A DNA stretch of 64,000 nt from JANQQJ01 sp046290575. GTDB taxonomy: Bacteria; Pseudomonadota; Alphaproteobacteria; SMXS01. Shown here one piece after another: positions 55,036-63,310 of the stretch. The translations under genes were made by a program, and so were the position numbers. Position 1 is the first letter of the stretch. The number at the start of each line of letters is the position of its first letter. The stretch lies in the NCBI GenBank assembly GCA_046290575.1, contig JBKAGX010000002.1, positions 310,001-374,000 of the forward strand. The letters are read 5' to 3'. Below the pieces are notes generated by a model, which saw only the letters and a program-made list of their open reading frames with translations, searched no databases and had not been told where the DNA came from.

Positions 55036-55851
55036 TTACCGTCCGGCGAAATTCGCCGAGCGTTTCTCGATAAAGGCAGTGACGGCTTCCATATGGTCAT
55101 CCGTCTGGTGGCAGACCGCCTGGAAGAATGCGCATTTATCAAGGAAGTCTTTCAGTTCCGCCCGCTGGCTCAGTTTCAGCAGACGCTTGGTGTAGCGCAC
55201 GGTAACGGGCGGCTTGGAGGCGATCTGTGCCGCCAGTTCCAGCGCCCGCGTCATCAGCTCATCGGCGGGCACCACTTCCATCGAAATCCCCAGCTCGACC
55301 GATTCCTCGGCTTTCACCAAGCGTCCCGTAAAGGTCATTTCAGCCGCCCGTTGGGGGCCGACGATCCGGGGCAGGAACCAGCCGCCGCCATCGCCCGAAA
55401 CCAGACCTAGATTGACGAAGGTCTCGCCGAACACCGCGTTTTCCGAGGCGATGCGAATGTCGCACATCAGCGTCAGGTCGCAGCCGGCGCCGATGGCAGG
55501 CCCGTTGACGGCGGCAATGACCGGCACCTCAACACTCTCGATGGCGAGGGGAATACGCTGAATGCCGTCGCGGTAGCTTTGCGCAACCGCGCCGACATCG
55601 CCGGCAAAGTCGTCGCCGCGTTCTTTCATCGCCTTGATGTTGCCGCCGGCAGAGAAGGCTGAGCCGGCGCCGGTGATCACCAGCACGGAGACATCCGGGC
55701 ATTTGTTGATCCAGGCGCAAGTGTCCACGATGTGATCGATCATCTTGTTGCCGGTCAGCGCGTTGCGCATGTCGTGGCGGTTCAGGGTCAGCACGGCCAC
55801 CCGGTCTTCCAGGGTCAGGGTGGCGTCTTCAAGATGCGGCATTCCAGTCAT
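55036..55851 (-). CDS. Enoyl-CoA hydratase/isomerase (crotonase family)
   Basis: A protein of 271 residues. The oxyanion-hole segments are GAGSAFSAGGNIKAMKERG and AAVNGPAIGAGCDLTLMCD, with FVNLGLVSGDGGGWFLPRIV following. The C-terminal FIEKRSANFAGR is common to the family. It probably works in acyl-CoA or aromatic degradation. It is a second crotonase in the window, distinct from that of the P450 operon. Divergent from the POT transporter. Confidence 0.9.
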   Translation of the reverse strand: MTGMPHLEDATLTLEDRVAVLTLNRHDMRNALTGNKMIDHIVDTCAWINKCPDVSVLVITGAGSAFSAGGNIKAMKERGDDFAGDVGAVAQSYRDGIQRIPLAIESVEVPVIAAVNGPAIGAGCDLTLMCDIRIASENAVFGETFVNLGLVSGDGGGWFLPRIVGPQRAAEMTFTGRLVKAEESVELGISMEVVPADELMTRALELAAQIASKPPVTVRYTKRLLKLSQRAELKDFLDKCAFFQAVCHQTDDHMEAVTAFIEKRSANFAGR

Positions 55852-55948
55852 GATTTTCTCTCCCGGTCGGATTTCCCGCGACTATAGCGATGAGGCCCCA
55901 AAACTTAAGGCCCTTTTGCGATCTCGGCGCTGCTCTATAGTGCGACCA

Positions 55949-57511
55949 ATGGATGGCACGACAACAGGCCCGGCCGGGGCGGGATCGGAAGCAAGGAATT
56001 TTCTGGGGCATCCGCGCGGGCTGGTGGTGCTGTTCTTCGCCGAGATGTGGGAGCGGTTCAGCTATTACGGCATGAAGGCGTTGCTGGTGTTTTACCTGAC
56101 GCAGCACTTCCTGTTCGCGGACGACCCGGCTTTTGCGATCATCGGCGCCTATACCTCGCTGGTCTATCTGACGCCGCTGCTGGGGGGCTATATGGCGGAC
56201 CGCTGGTTGGGTTACCGCCGGGCGGTCATTCTGGGCGGCGTGCTGATCATGCTGGGCCATATCGGCATGGCGTTCGAGGGCCAGGCGGCCAGCTATACCG
56301 CCGACGGTACCTTGATCCGGGACGGCAACTCGCTACAAATCTTCTATCTGGCGCTGGCGCTGATTATCGTCGGGACCGGCCTTCTTAAGCCCAATATCTC
56401 GACCATTGTCGGGGCGCTCTATGAACCCGGGGACGCGCGCCGGGACGGTGGCTTCACGATCTATTACATGGGCATCAATATCGGCGCGCTGGCGGCGCCG
56501 CTATTATGCGGCTGGCTGGGCCATACCTATGGCTGGTCCTACGGGTTTGGCGCGGCGGCTGTCGGCATGGCCGCGGGCTTGATCGTTTTCGTTTTGGGCC
56601 GATCCTGGCTCGATGGCCGGGGCGAACCGCACGACCCTGAGGGGTTGCGGCGCCCTATGCTCGCGGGGCTGAAGGCGGGCCATGTGATCACGTTGGCGAC
56701 CGTGGCGTCGGTCCTTCCGCTTTGGTGGCTGGTGCAGAACAGTCACGTCGTGGGCACGTTGCTGATTGGCGTGGCGGCGGTGTCAATCGGCGGCGTGGCG
56801 TACTACGCGGTTCGGAACCTCGAGCATGTCGATCGGGACCGGATCCTCGCCATTCTGGTGCTGACGGGTCTCGCGACATTGTTCTTCGCCTTCTTCGAGC
56901 AGACTGGCACCTCGATTTCGCTGTTCGCCGAGCGCGCCGTCGATTTGACCCTGATGGGCATGGCTGTAGCTCCGGCTCAGATTCAGGCGATAAACCCCAT
57001 GTTCATTATCCTGTGCGCGCCCTTGTTCGCGCTTGGCTGGGTGTGGCTTGCCCGTGCCAATGCCGAACCAAATATTCCGGTCAAGTTCGCCCTCGGTCTG
57101 GTGCAGATCGGCATCGGTTTCTTCATGTTCATCGTCGGCATCGAACTGGCGCAGGAGGGTCACCGGGTGGGCTTTGCCTGGCTGGTGCTGGGGTACCTGT
57201 TTCACACCACGGGCGAGCTTTGCCTTTCGCCGGTGGGGCTGTCGGCCGTCACCAAACTGGCGCCGCCACGTATGACCAGCCTGATGATGGGAATCTGGTT
57301 CCTGTCGTCGGCGTTCGCCAATTATGCTGCGGCGCTGATTGCCATGACGGCCAGCGTCGATGAACCGCCGGGGACCGATGTGCCGGTCGCGGTGGCCCTC
57401 CCGGTCTATGAGGCGACGTTCAGCTCGATTGCCTGGGTTGGGGTCGGGGCGGGACTGGCGGCACTTCTGGTGTCGCCGCTGATCAAACGGCTGATGCACG
57501 GCGTCCGCTGA
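55949..57511 (+). CDS. POT/PTR-family proton-coupled oligopeptide transporter
   Basis: A membrane protein of 520 residues from ATG 55949 with 12-14 helices. The family signature ExxERFxYYG is seen in EMWERFSYYGMKALLVFYL, and the PTR2 motif in YYMGINIGALAAPLLCG. Such proteins take up di- and tripeptides with protons at the inner membrane. The longer open frame upstream is a shadow of the crotonase. It appears to be a single gene. Confidence 0.93.
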   Translation: MDGTTTGPAGAGSEARNFLGHPRGLVVLFFAEMWERFSYYGMKALLVFYLTQHFLFADDPAFAIIGAYTSLVYLTPLLGGYMADRWLGYRRAVILGGVLIMLGHIGMAFEGQAASYTADGTLIRDGNSLQIFYLALALIIVGTGLLKPNISTIVGALYEPGDARRDGGFTIYYMGINIGALAAPLLCGWLGHTYGWSYGFGAAAVGMAAGLIVFVLGRSWLDGRGEPHDPEGLRRPMLAGLKAGHVITLATVASVLPLWWLVQNSHVVGTLLIGVAAVSIGGVAYYAVRNLEHVDRDRILAILVLTGLATLFFAFFEQTGTSISLFAERAVDLTLMGMAVAPAQIQAINPMFIILCAPLFALGWVWLARANAEPNIPVKFALGLVQIGIGFFMFIVGIELAQEGHRVGFAWLVLGYLFHTTGELCLSPVGLSAVTKLAPPRMTSLMMGIWFLSSAFANYAAALIAMTASVDEPPGTDVPVAVALPVYEATFSSIAWVGVGAGLAALLVSPLIKRLMHGVR

Positions 57512-57601
57512 CGACTTAGTGACTCAAATCAATCACGCATGACTGTTATAAGCCTATAGTCGCGCTGCAGGCTGGGACATGCGCACAAAAAGGGGAACCT
57601 C

Positions 57602-58222
57602 ATGACAAAACCCGCATACATGATCATCGGTATCGATATCCATAATGAAGGGGCCATGGGCCCCTATGCCGTCGGCACGATGCCGATCCTTGAGCGCTAC
57701 AACGCGCAGGTCTTGGCGGGGACCAGCAATATTGAGCATGTTGACGGCAATTGGGCGCGCAAACGTGTCGTGCTGATCAAGTTTCCGTCGATGAAGCACG
57801 CCAATGCGTTCTGGAATGCGCCGGAATACACGTCTTTGAAGCTGCTGCGCGAAGATTCGAGCGAGCAGGACAACATGCTGGTTGAAGGCATGATGGATGA
57901 AGATCCGAACGCGCCCGCGGATGAGGGCACGCCCTATTATATGCTTGGCCTCAACGACATGAAGTCCGCCGACTGGGTGCCCGAATATCAGGAAAAGGTC
58001 CCGCCGATCGCGGCGAAGTTTGGCGTTCAGGGCCTTGCTGCGGGCGACCAATTCCAGATGCTCGATGGTGACTGTCCCCGTGGCTCGATGGTTCTGCTGA
58101 AATTCCCGTCAGAACAGAAGTTCAAGGACTTCTGGTTCGGCAAGGAATATGCGGCGATGAAAAAGCTGCGCGAGGACAATACCGAAAGTGATCACATCGG
58201 ATTCCCCGGCGTTGTTGAGTAG
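57602..58222 (+). CDS. Tandem DUF1330 protein
   Basis: A protein of 206 residues made of two DUF1330 domains in a row. The first is about residues 5-98 (YMIIGIDIHNEGAMGPYAVG, then KRVVLIKFPSMKHANAFWNA); the second is about 110-203 (YYMLGLNDMKSADWVPEYQE, then SMVLLKFPSEQKFKDFWFG). The ferredoxin-like fold usually exists as a single-domain dimer; here one chain carries both halves. Function unknown. An SDR follows 72 bases later. Confidence 0.85.
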   Translation: MTKPAYMIIGIDIHNEGAMGPYAVGTMPILERYNAQVLAGTSNIEHVDGNWARKRVVLIKFPSMKHANAFWNAPEYTSLKLLREDSSEQDNMLVEGMMDEDPNAPADEGTPYYMLGLNDMKSADWVPEYQEKVPPIAAKFGVQGLAAGDQFQMLDGDCPRGSMVLLKFPSEQKFKDFWFGKEYAAMKKLREDNTESDHIGFPGVVE

Positions 58223-58294
58223 TCAGCCCTTGTCCTGATCCGGCACGCCCTTTAGCGTGCGGTCACCAAACAGTATTCAAGCGGGGAGAGTTTC

Positions 58295-59059
58295 ATGGGT
58301 CGCGTTGATGGAAAAGTGTGCCTGGTGACGGGCGGCGGGTCCGGCCTTGGCCGGGCCGACGCCATTCGCCTGGCGGAAGAGGGCGCCAAGGTTGTCGTTA
58401 CCGATGTGAATGTCGCGGGCGGCGAAGAGACGGTTAGCCTGGCCGGTAATGGCGCCATCTTCATGGAGCAGGATGTTGCCAATGAAGACCGCTGGCCGGA
58501 GATCATCAAGGCGACGACGGACCATTTCGGCAAGCTGAATGTTCTGGTGAACAATGCGGGCATCGTTGTTGTCGCAACCGTCGAAAGCACAACGACCGAG
58601 GAGTGGCGCCGCATTCACTCGATCATGACCGATGGCGTATTCTGGGGCATGAAGTACGGCCTTGAGGCGATGAAGGCGAATGGCGAGCCCGGTTCGATCA
58701 TCAACGTCTCGTCGACGGCGGCGCTGATGGGCTTCCCGCCCTTCTTTGCTTACGCGGCGGCCAAGGGTGCGGTGCGATCCATGACCAAGTCTGCAGCAGT
58801 TTATTGCCAGCAGGCGGGCATTCCGGTGCGTGTGAACTCCATCCATCCGGGCGGGATCGACACGCCCATGATCCGTGCGGGTGGCGTGGTCTCCGACGAC
58901 GCACCGCCGCCGGCGCCGCCGCCCAATGCGCCACCGGGGCCGGGCATCGGCGATCCGGTCGACGTGGCGAACACGGTCCTGTTCCTGGCGTCTGATGAAT
59001 CCAAGTTCATCAATGGAGTCGAACTTCCGATCGACAATTGTTCGGTGATCGCGCCTTAA
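58295..59059 (+). CDS. Short-chain dehydrogenase/reductase with proline-rich loop
   Basis: A classical SDR of 254 residues. The cofactor motif is TGGGSGLG, followed by LVNNAGIV and the active-site INVSSTAALMGF and YAAAKGAV. It ends with the usual FINGVELPIDNC. A proline-rich insertion (DDAPPPAPPPNAPPGPG) at about residues 201-217 lies where the substrate-binding loop normally is. Substrate unknown. GGGGAGAG upstream supports the ATG. It shares a TTAA stop tetranucleotide with the convergent VOC gene. Confidence 0.88.
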   Translation: MGRVDGKVCLVTGGGSGLGRADAIRLAEEGAKVVVTDVNVAGGEETVSLAGNGAIFMEQDVANEDRWPEIIKATTDHFGKLNVLVNNAGIVVVATVESTTTEEWRRIHSIMTDGVFWGMKYGLEAMKANGEPGSIINVSSTAALMGFPPFFAYAAAKGAVRSMTKSAAVYCQQAGIPVRVNSIHPGGIDTPMIRAGGVVSDDAPPPAPPPNAPPGPGIGDPVDVANTVLFLASDESKFINGVELPIDNCSVIAP

Positions 59060-59604
59060 GGCGCGCCCAGCGACATTTCGCGGATCGGGTCGGTTTTACC
59101 GTCCCAGCTGTCGGTTGCTTCACGCAGCGCTTCCCAGACGATGCCTGCCCCTTCGGGCGCGTCGACCAGTTCGACCATGCAGTTGAGCTGCGGTCGCGTG
59201 TCGATATAGCAGAATCGTCGGCCATTCGCCTGGGAGACCTCACCGCTGGTTGCGACCGGGCAGCCCAGCGCCTCATAGCGGGCGACCTCTGCGTCGTAAT
59301 CGTCCGGGTAGAAGCAGATGTGGTGGAACCCTTCTTCACCCGCGGGCACCACATCGCGGTAGGCTGAAGGTGCCACATTGTGCTGCACGATCCACTCCAG
59401 CTGGACGTGCCCGGCAAAGGCGACGGCAGCCGTCAGATCAAGCTCTGCGGCCTCACCTCGATAAGTCACATTGCTGAGCGGAATATGCGGCATCACGAAC
59501 ACCGGGCCGATGTTCAGGAACTGCCGCCAGCGATTCGCCGCTTCTTCGATGTCGCGGACGACATAGGCATTCTGCGTAATGACTTGATTCTGATGCTGTT
59601 TCAT
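59056..59604 (-). CDS. VOC-superfamily protein
   Basis: A protein of 182 residues. The first module starts QNAYVVRDIEEAANRWRQF, and the second has EGFHHICFYPDDYDAEVAR. The C-terminal DSWDGKTDPIREM resembles the tail of the protein at 50304, indicating a shared subfamily. Possible lyase or isomerase; substrate unknown. No signal peptide. Confidence 0.83.
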   Translation of the reverse strand: MKQHQNQVITQNAYVVRDIEEAANRWRQFLNIGPVFVMPHIPLSNVTYRGEAAELDLTAAVAFAGHVQLEWIVQHNVAPSAYRDVVPAGEEGFHHICFYPDDYDAEVARYEALGCPVATSGEVSQANGRRFCYIDTRPQLNCMVELVDAPEGAGIVWEALREATDSWDGKTDPIREMSLGAP

Positions 59605-59704
59605 CGACTCCCCCTTCGATATGGCTCACTTCGCGTTGTAATTGTACCAGCATGAATGACTGTGCTACGGTTTTTGCAAGGAAAAGGACCAGGAGGGTGG
59701 GCAA

Positions 59705-60667
59705 ATGGTTCGACTAACTTCTATTTTGGCGGCAGGGCTGGTGTTTACACCGGTCGTGGCATTCGCAGAGTTTACCGGCGAGGCGGAAACGCACCCGGGT
59801 CTGGCCGAATTACTGGCGGGTATGCCAGCGGGTATGGAAGCTCTGGGTGAAGAGAAACCATTGACCCTGAAACTTCCCGGTGCGACGGACGAAGAGCATA
59901 CACGTGATTTTCTGGCCTATCGTGAGGCGCGCGGTGCCCGTTGCCCGGACTGTGCGGCCGAACAGGTGCGGCCGACGCACTTTTATGACCCAACGTTCCT
60001 GCGGCGGCTGGGCTACCGCTGGCTGGACAAGACTCGCGTCGGGCTGGCGTTCAACGCAGGGCCGTTCAGCTATGGCTTCTGGGGCGACGTGCGAGAGATC
60101 TATAATCTGTCTAGTGAGGACAGCGGCCTGGTTCCAACCCTGAATTCGGTATCGGCAGCGCAACTTGACGTGGTGGCCTCGGAGTTGGTGATTGTTGCGC
60201 CAGTGCAGGATGTTTCGGTGAACAGCCCTGCGGTCTCAGAGCCGGAGCCATCGGTGACGCCTTCTTTGACACCGACTGTCGATACAAGTTTTCAACGCAG
60301 CAGCAGCCCATCGCTTGCCAGCACCAACGTGCTGACGAATTCATCGGCGAACGCTTCTATTAGTCGGACAGCGGATTTTGCAGCCGTCGACAGGGGTAGT
60401 GTTTCCAGCGCCAAGGTGTCGGCTGCGCCGTCAGTGGGCCTCTCGCGGGCATCGACCACAGTTGTCAAGACACCGACACCTGTTCAAACGGCGCCTGTCG
60501 TCACAGCCAATGTGGCGCCAGCGCCTGCAGCCACGCCGTCCAGCGGCGGCGGCGCGGAAATCACCCCGCAATTCGCACCATCAGATGATCTGGGCCGCAG
60601 CGGGTCCGGGGCCGATACGTCCTATACGGAGTATATTGGCGGTTTCTTCATCGCCGCGCCGTTCTAG
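59705..60667 (+). CDS. Unrecognised exported protein with long Ser/Thr/Pro/Ala-rich tail
   Basis: A protein of 320 residues with a Sec signal (MVRLTSILAAGLVFTPVVAFA). The first mature part of about 125 residues includes a CPDC motif (ARCPDCAAEQ) and a compact region. Residues from about 150 to 300 are low complexity, rich in Ser, Thr, Val, Pro and Ala, as in surface stalks or linkers. It ends with an aromatic GGFFIAAPF tail. No PEP-CTERM motif. Family not recognised. A strong terminator follows. Confidence 0.65.
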   Translation: MVRLTSILAAGLVFTPVVAFAEFTGEAETHPGLAELLAGMPAGMEALGEEKPLTLKLPGATDEEHTRDFLAYREARGARCPDCAAEQVRPTHFYDPTFLRRLGYRWLDKTRVGLAFNAGPFSYGFWGDVREIYNLSSEDSGLVPTLNSVSAAQLDVVASELVIVAPVQDVSVNSPAVSEPEPSVTPSLTPTVDTSFQRSSSPSLASTNVLTNSSANASISRTADFAAVDRGSVSSAKVSAAPSVGLSRASTTVVKTPTPVQTAPVVTANVAPAPAATPSSGGGAEITPQFAPSDDLGRSGSGADTSYTEYIGGFFIAAPF

Positions 60668-60683
60668 GGCCTTATACAAGAAA

Positions 60684-60712
60684 AAAAAGCCCCGCCAGAA
60701 GCGGGGCTTTTT
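60684..60712. terminator. Bidirectional rho-independent terminator
   Basis: A 12-bp perfect stem, AAAAAGCCCCGC (60684-60695) with GCGGGGCTTTTT (60701-60712), closes a five-base loop. A-run and T-run flank it, so it serves both the exported-protein gene and the convergent ferredoxin gene. Confidence 0.93.
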
Positions 60713-60736
60713 GATCGTGCCGTCGGCGCTCTGGAC

Positions 60737-61051
60737 TTATTCGTCCGGCGCGACAACGAGTTTCAGGCCATCAAGATCATCGCTGAATTCAATCTGGCAG
60801 CTCAGCCGCGAGTTCGGCTGCATGCAATCCAGCTCTTCCAGCAACTCGGTTTCTTCATCGCTGCGTTCGCCGGTTTTTTCGACCCAGGCTTCGTCAATAT
60901 AGATGTGGCAGGTCGCGCAAGAGCACTGGCCGCCGCAGATGGCCTCCAGCTCATAATCATTGTCGCGCAGGTTTTCCATCACCGAGATGCCGGATTCGCC
61001 CTGAATCTCGCTTTCAACGCCTTCTCGGTTGGTGATGTGAATTTTGGCCAT
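60737..61051 (-). CDS. 2Fe-2S ferredoxin, adrenodoxin/putidaredoxin type
   Basis: A protein of 104 residues from MAKIHITNREGVESEI. The cluster ligands fit C-X5-C-X2-C-X36-C: Cys39, Cys45, Cys48 and Cys85, in ICGGQCSCATCHIY and RLSCQIEF. The type donates electrons to P450s or iron-sulfur assembly. The gene order next to a FAD reductase is the usual class I P450 redox-partner unit. The longer frame to 61117 is rejected. Confidence 0.93.
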   Translation of the reverse strand: MAKIHITNREGVESEIQGESGISVMENLRDNDYELEAICGGQCSCATCHIYIDEAWVEKTGERSDEETELLEELDCMQPNSRLSCQIEFSDDLDGLKLVVAPDE

Positions 61052-61128
61052 GCCTGAATTCCTCTTACGCTGGTGGGGATCGCGCAGCTTCCTAGCCAAA
61101 GCGCGGCGGCAATGCAACCGATTCCCGT

Positions 61129-62340
61129 TTACATTTCTTTCAGGGGCGTATCGGCGTCTGCCAGAAGGGCGGGATCGATGCGTCGATCTGTTCCCACCAT
61201 TTTCTTGGCGGCCATGAAGTCCTTGATGTTGTTGACGCAGTTGATCGCCGTGAAAACGCCATCGCGCAGGTAGATAACGGAGAACTTCCGGTCGGCGGGG
61301 TTGCCGCGAATCACAACATCGTCGGTCGGTTCTGAAAGGCCGACGATCTGTAATTTCAGGTCATATTGATCAGACCAGAACCAGGGCACTTCGGCATAGG
61401 GTTTTGGATCGCCGAGCATGCTGCTGACGGCTGTCTTGGCCTGATCGACGGCATTCTGCACCGATTCAAGCCGCAACCGTCCGCCCAGAAGGGCGTTGGG
61501 GTGGTTCGTGCAGTCACCGGCTGCGAAGATGGCCGGGTCCGTGGTGGCTGCGAATTCATCGACGATGATCCCGTTATCGACGTCCAGGCCGCAGTCCGCG
61601 GCCAGTTCGACATTCGGCAGAACACCGACGCCAATAACCACGAGGTCGGCGTCGATCATCTCTCCGCCTGAACAGATGACGCGTTGGACTTTGCCATCGC
61701 CCTCGAAGGCGCTGACGCCCATGCCGCATTGAATGTCGACGCCTGCCTCTGCATGGACCGTTTCGTAAAAGGCAGAGATTTCAGGACAGGCCACACGGCT
61801 CATAACCCGGTCAAGGCCCTCGAGAACCTTGACGGACGCACCCATTTTTCGTGCGACCGCAGCGACCTCAAGCCCAATGTAACCGCCGCCCACGATGACC
61901 ACATTTGACTCAGATGTGAGCCGTTCTTTAATCGCCAGCGTGTCATCGATCGCGCGCAGATAAAAGATGTTCTCCAGGTCAGCGCCCGGCAGGTCCAATC
62001 GGCGTACTCGCGTCCCCGTCGTAAGCAGCAGCTTGTCGTAGTTGACCGATGATCCATCATCGAGGGAAACAGTCTTGGCTTCCCGGTCAATGGCGGTCGC
62101 TTGACGGTTGGCACGGAAATCAATGTTCTTGTTCTCGTACCAGTCCGGCTTTTTCAGGAAGGTGCGCTCGATTTCGATATCGCCTGCCAGCAGCGCTTTC
62201 GACAGGGGTGGCCGCTCATAGGGCACGTAGGGCTCATCCCCGATCAGGACGATCTGGCCTTCAAAGCCCTTCGACCGCAACGTCGCGGCGGCCTGACCGC
62301 CGGCATGCCCTGCACCGATAATGACAAAAGTCTCGCTCAT
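61129..62340 (-). CDS. FAD-dependent ferredoxin reductase
   Basis: A protein of 403 residues. The FAD motif is FVIIGAGHAGGQAAATLRSK, the NAD(P) motif is NVVIVGGGYIGLEVAAVARK, and the second FAD site is IFAAGDCTNHPNA. It resembles putidaredoxin/rhodocoxin reductases that pass electrons from NADH to a 2Fe-2S ferredoxin. The ferredoxin gene lies 77 bases downstream on the strand. The natural acceptor P450 could be the one at 41392. Confidence 0.92.
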   Translation of the reverse strand: MSETFVIIGAGHAGGQAAATLRSKGFEGQIVLIGDEPYVPYERPPLSKALLAGDIEIERTFLKKPDWYENKNIDFRANRQATAIDREAKTVSLDDGSSVNYDKLLLTTGTRVRRLDLPGADLENIFYLRAIDDTLAIKERLTSESNVVIVGGGYIGLEVAAVARKMGASVKVLEGLDRVMSRVACPEISAFYETVHAEAGVDIQCGMGVSAFEGDGKVQRVICSGGEMIDADLVVIGVGVLPNVELAADCGLDVDNGIIVDEFAATTDPAIFAAGDCTNHPNALLGGRLRLESVQNAVDQAKTAVSSMLGDPKPYAEVPWFWSDQYDLKLQIVGLSEPTDDVVIRGNPADRKFSVIYLRDGVFTAINCVNNIKDFMAAKKMVGTDRRIDPALLADADTPLKEM

Positions 62341-62487
62341 GATCTGGTTTCACTCATGATTTTCTGGTCGTACCGACTCTGTCGGCCTATTTGGGTGTGA
62401 GCAGGCCTCTTAGCCTGTTCGGTGCCAAAAATCTATGTTATGGCTGCCGGCCACAGGTAAACTTCGACTTCTCAGGGGGAGATCAAC

Positions 62488-63267
62488 ATGGGAATACTCG
62501 ACGGCAAAGTCGCCGTGGTCACAGGCGCGTCAAATCCGGGCGGTATTGGCGAGACGGTTGCCAAGCTTTTTGCAGCTCAAGGCGCCAAGGTCGTTGTCGC
62601 GGCCCGGAATCTTGATGCGCTGCAGTCGCTCGCGTCAGAGATCGGCGGAACGGCGGTCGCCTGCGACATCGGTAAGGAAGACGATATCAAGGCGCTGGCC
62701 AAGGCTGCTGCCGATGCGCACGGCAAGATCGATATTGCTGTCAACTGTGCTGGCATCAATGTCGGTGGTGCAATTGCCGAGCTGACGACCGAGCAAATAC
62801 TGCCGGGTGTAATGATTCACTATGTCGGTACGACGCTCTTCATCCGCTACATGGCCGAAATCATGAATGACGGTGGTGCGATTGCGACGGCATCGACCTT
62901 GACCGCGTATCATGCCGGTCCGGGCATGGCGGTTTATTCGGGCACCAAAGCTGCCGCCGATCAGGTTGTCCGCGTGGCCGCTGTTGAATATGGCGCCCGT
63001 GGCATCAAGGTGAACTCGTTCAGTCCGGGCTTCACCCGCACCCCGATGACGGAGCCGTTCTTCGGCGCACCCGGCATCGACATTGAAGGCGCCTTCGCTC
63101 GTGAAACAGCGATGGGCCGTATCGGCACAACCGATGATATCGCCAATGGCGTTCTGTTCCTGTGCAGCGATCAGGCCTTCGTTTCGGGTCAGAACATCCA
63201 GCTCAATGGCGGGGCATCGCTTGGCCGCTTGCCAAAGCCGCATGAGATGGCTGCTGCGGCTGAGTAA
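62488..63267 (+). CDS. Short-chain dehydrogenase/reductase
   Basis: A classical SDR of 259 residues. The cofactor motif TGASNPGGIGE carries two extra residues compared with the usual TGxxxGIG. VNCAGINVGG and the YxxxK site (AVYSGTKAAA) are present. The end is FVSGQNIQLNGGASLG. Substrate unknown. GGGGGAGA lies upstream of the ATG. It is followed by another SDR, perhaps in the same transcript. Confidence 0.88.
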   Translation: MGILDGKVAVVTGASNPGGIGETVAKLFAAQGAKVVVAARNLDALQSLASEIGGTAVACDIGKEDDIKALAKAAADAHGKIDIAVNCAGINVGGAIAELTTEQILPGVMIHYVGTTLFIRYMAEIMNDGGAIATASTLTAYHAGPGMAVYSGTKAAADQVVRVAAVEYGARGIKVNSFSPGFTRTPMTEPFFGAPGIDIEGAFARETAMGRIGTTDDIANGVLFLCSDQAFVSGQNIQLNGGASLGRLPKPHEMAAAAE

Positions 63268-63310
63268 AGAGAAGACTTCACACAATAAAATCTAAACAGG
63301 AGACAGCTTC

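Noticed and set aside
58233..58262. Hairpin GCACGC/GCGTGC between DUF1330 and SDR genes
   Set aside because: A six-base stem without T-run is too weak to call a terminator or attenuator.
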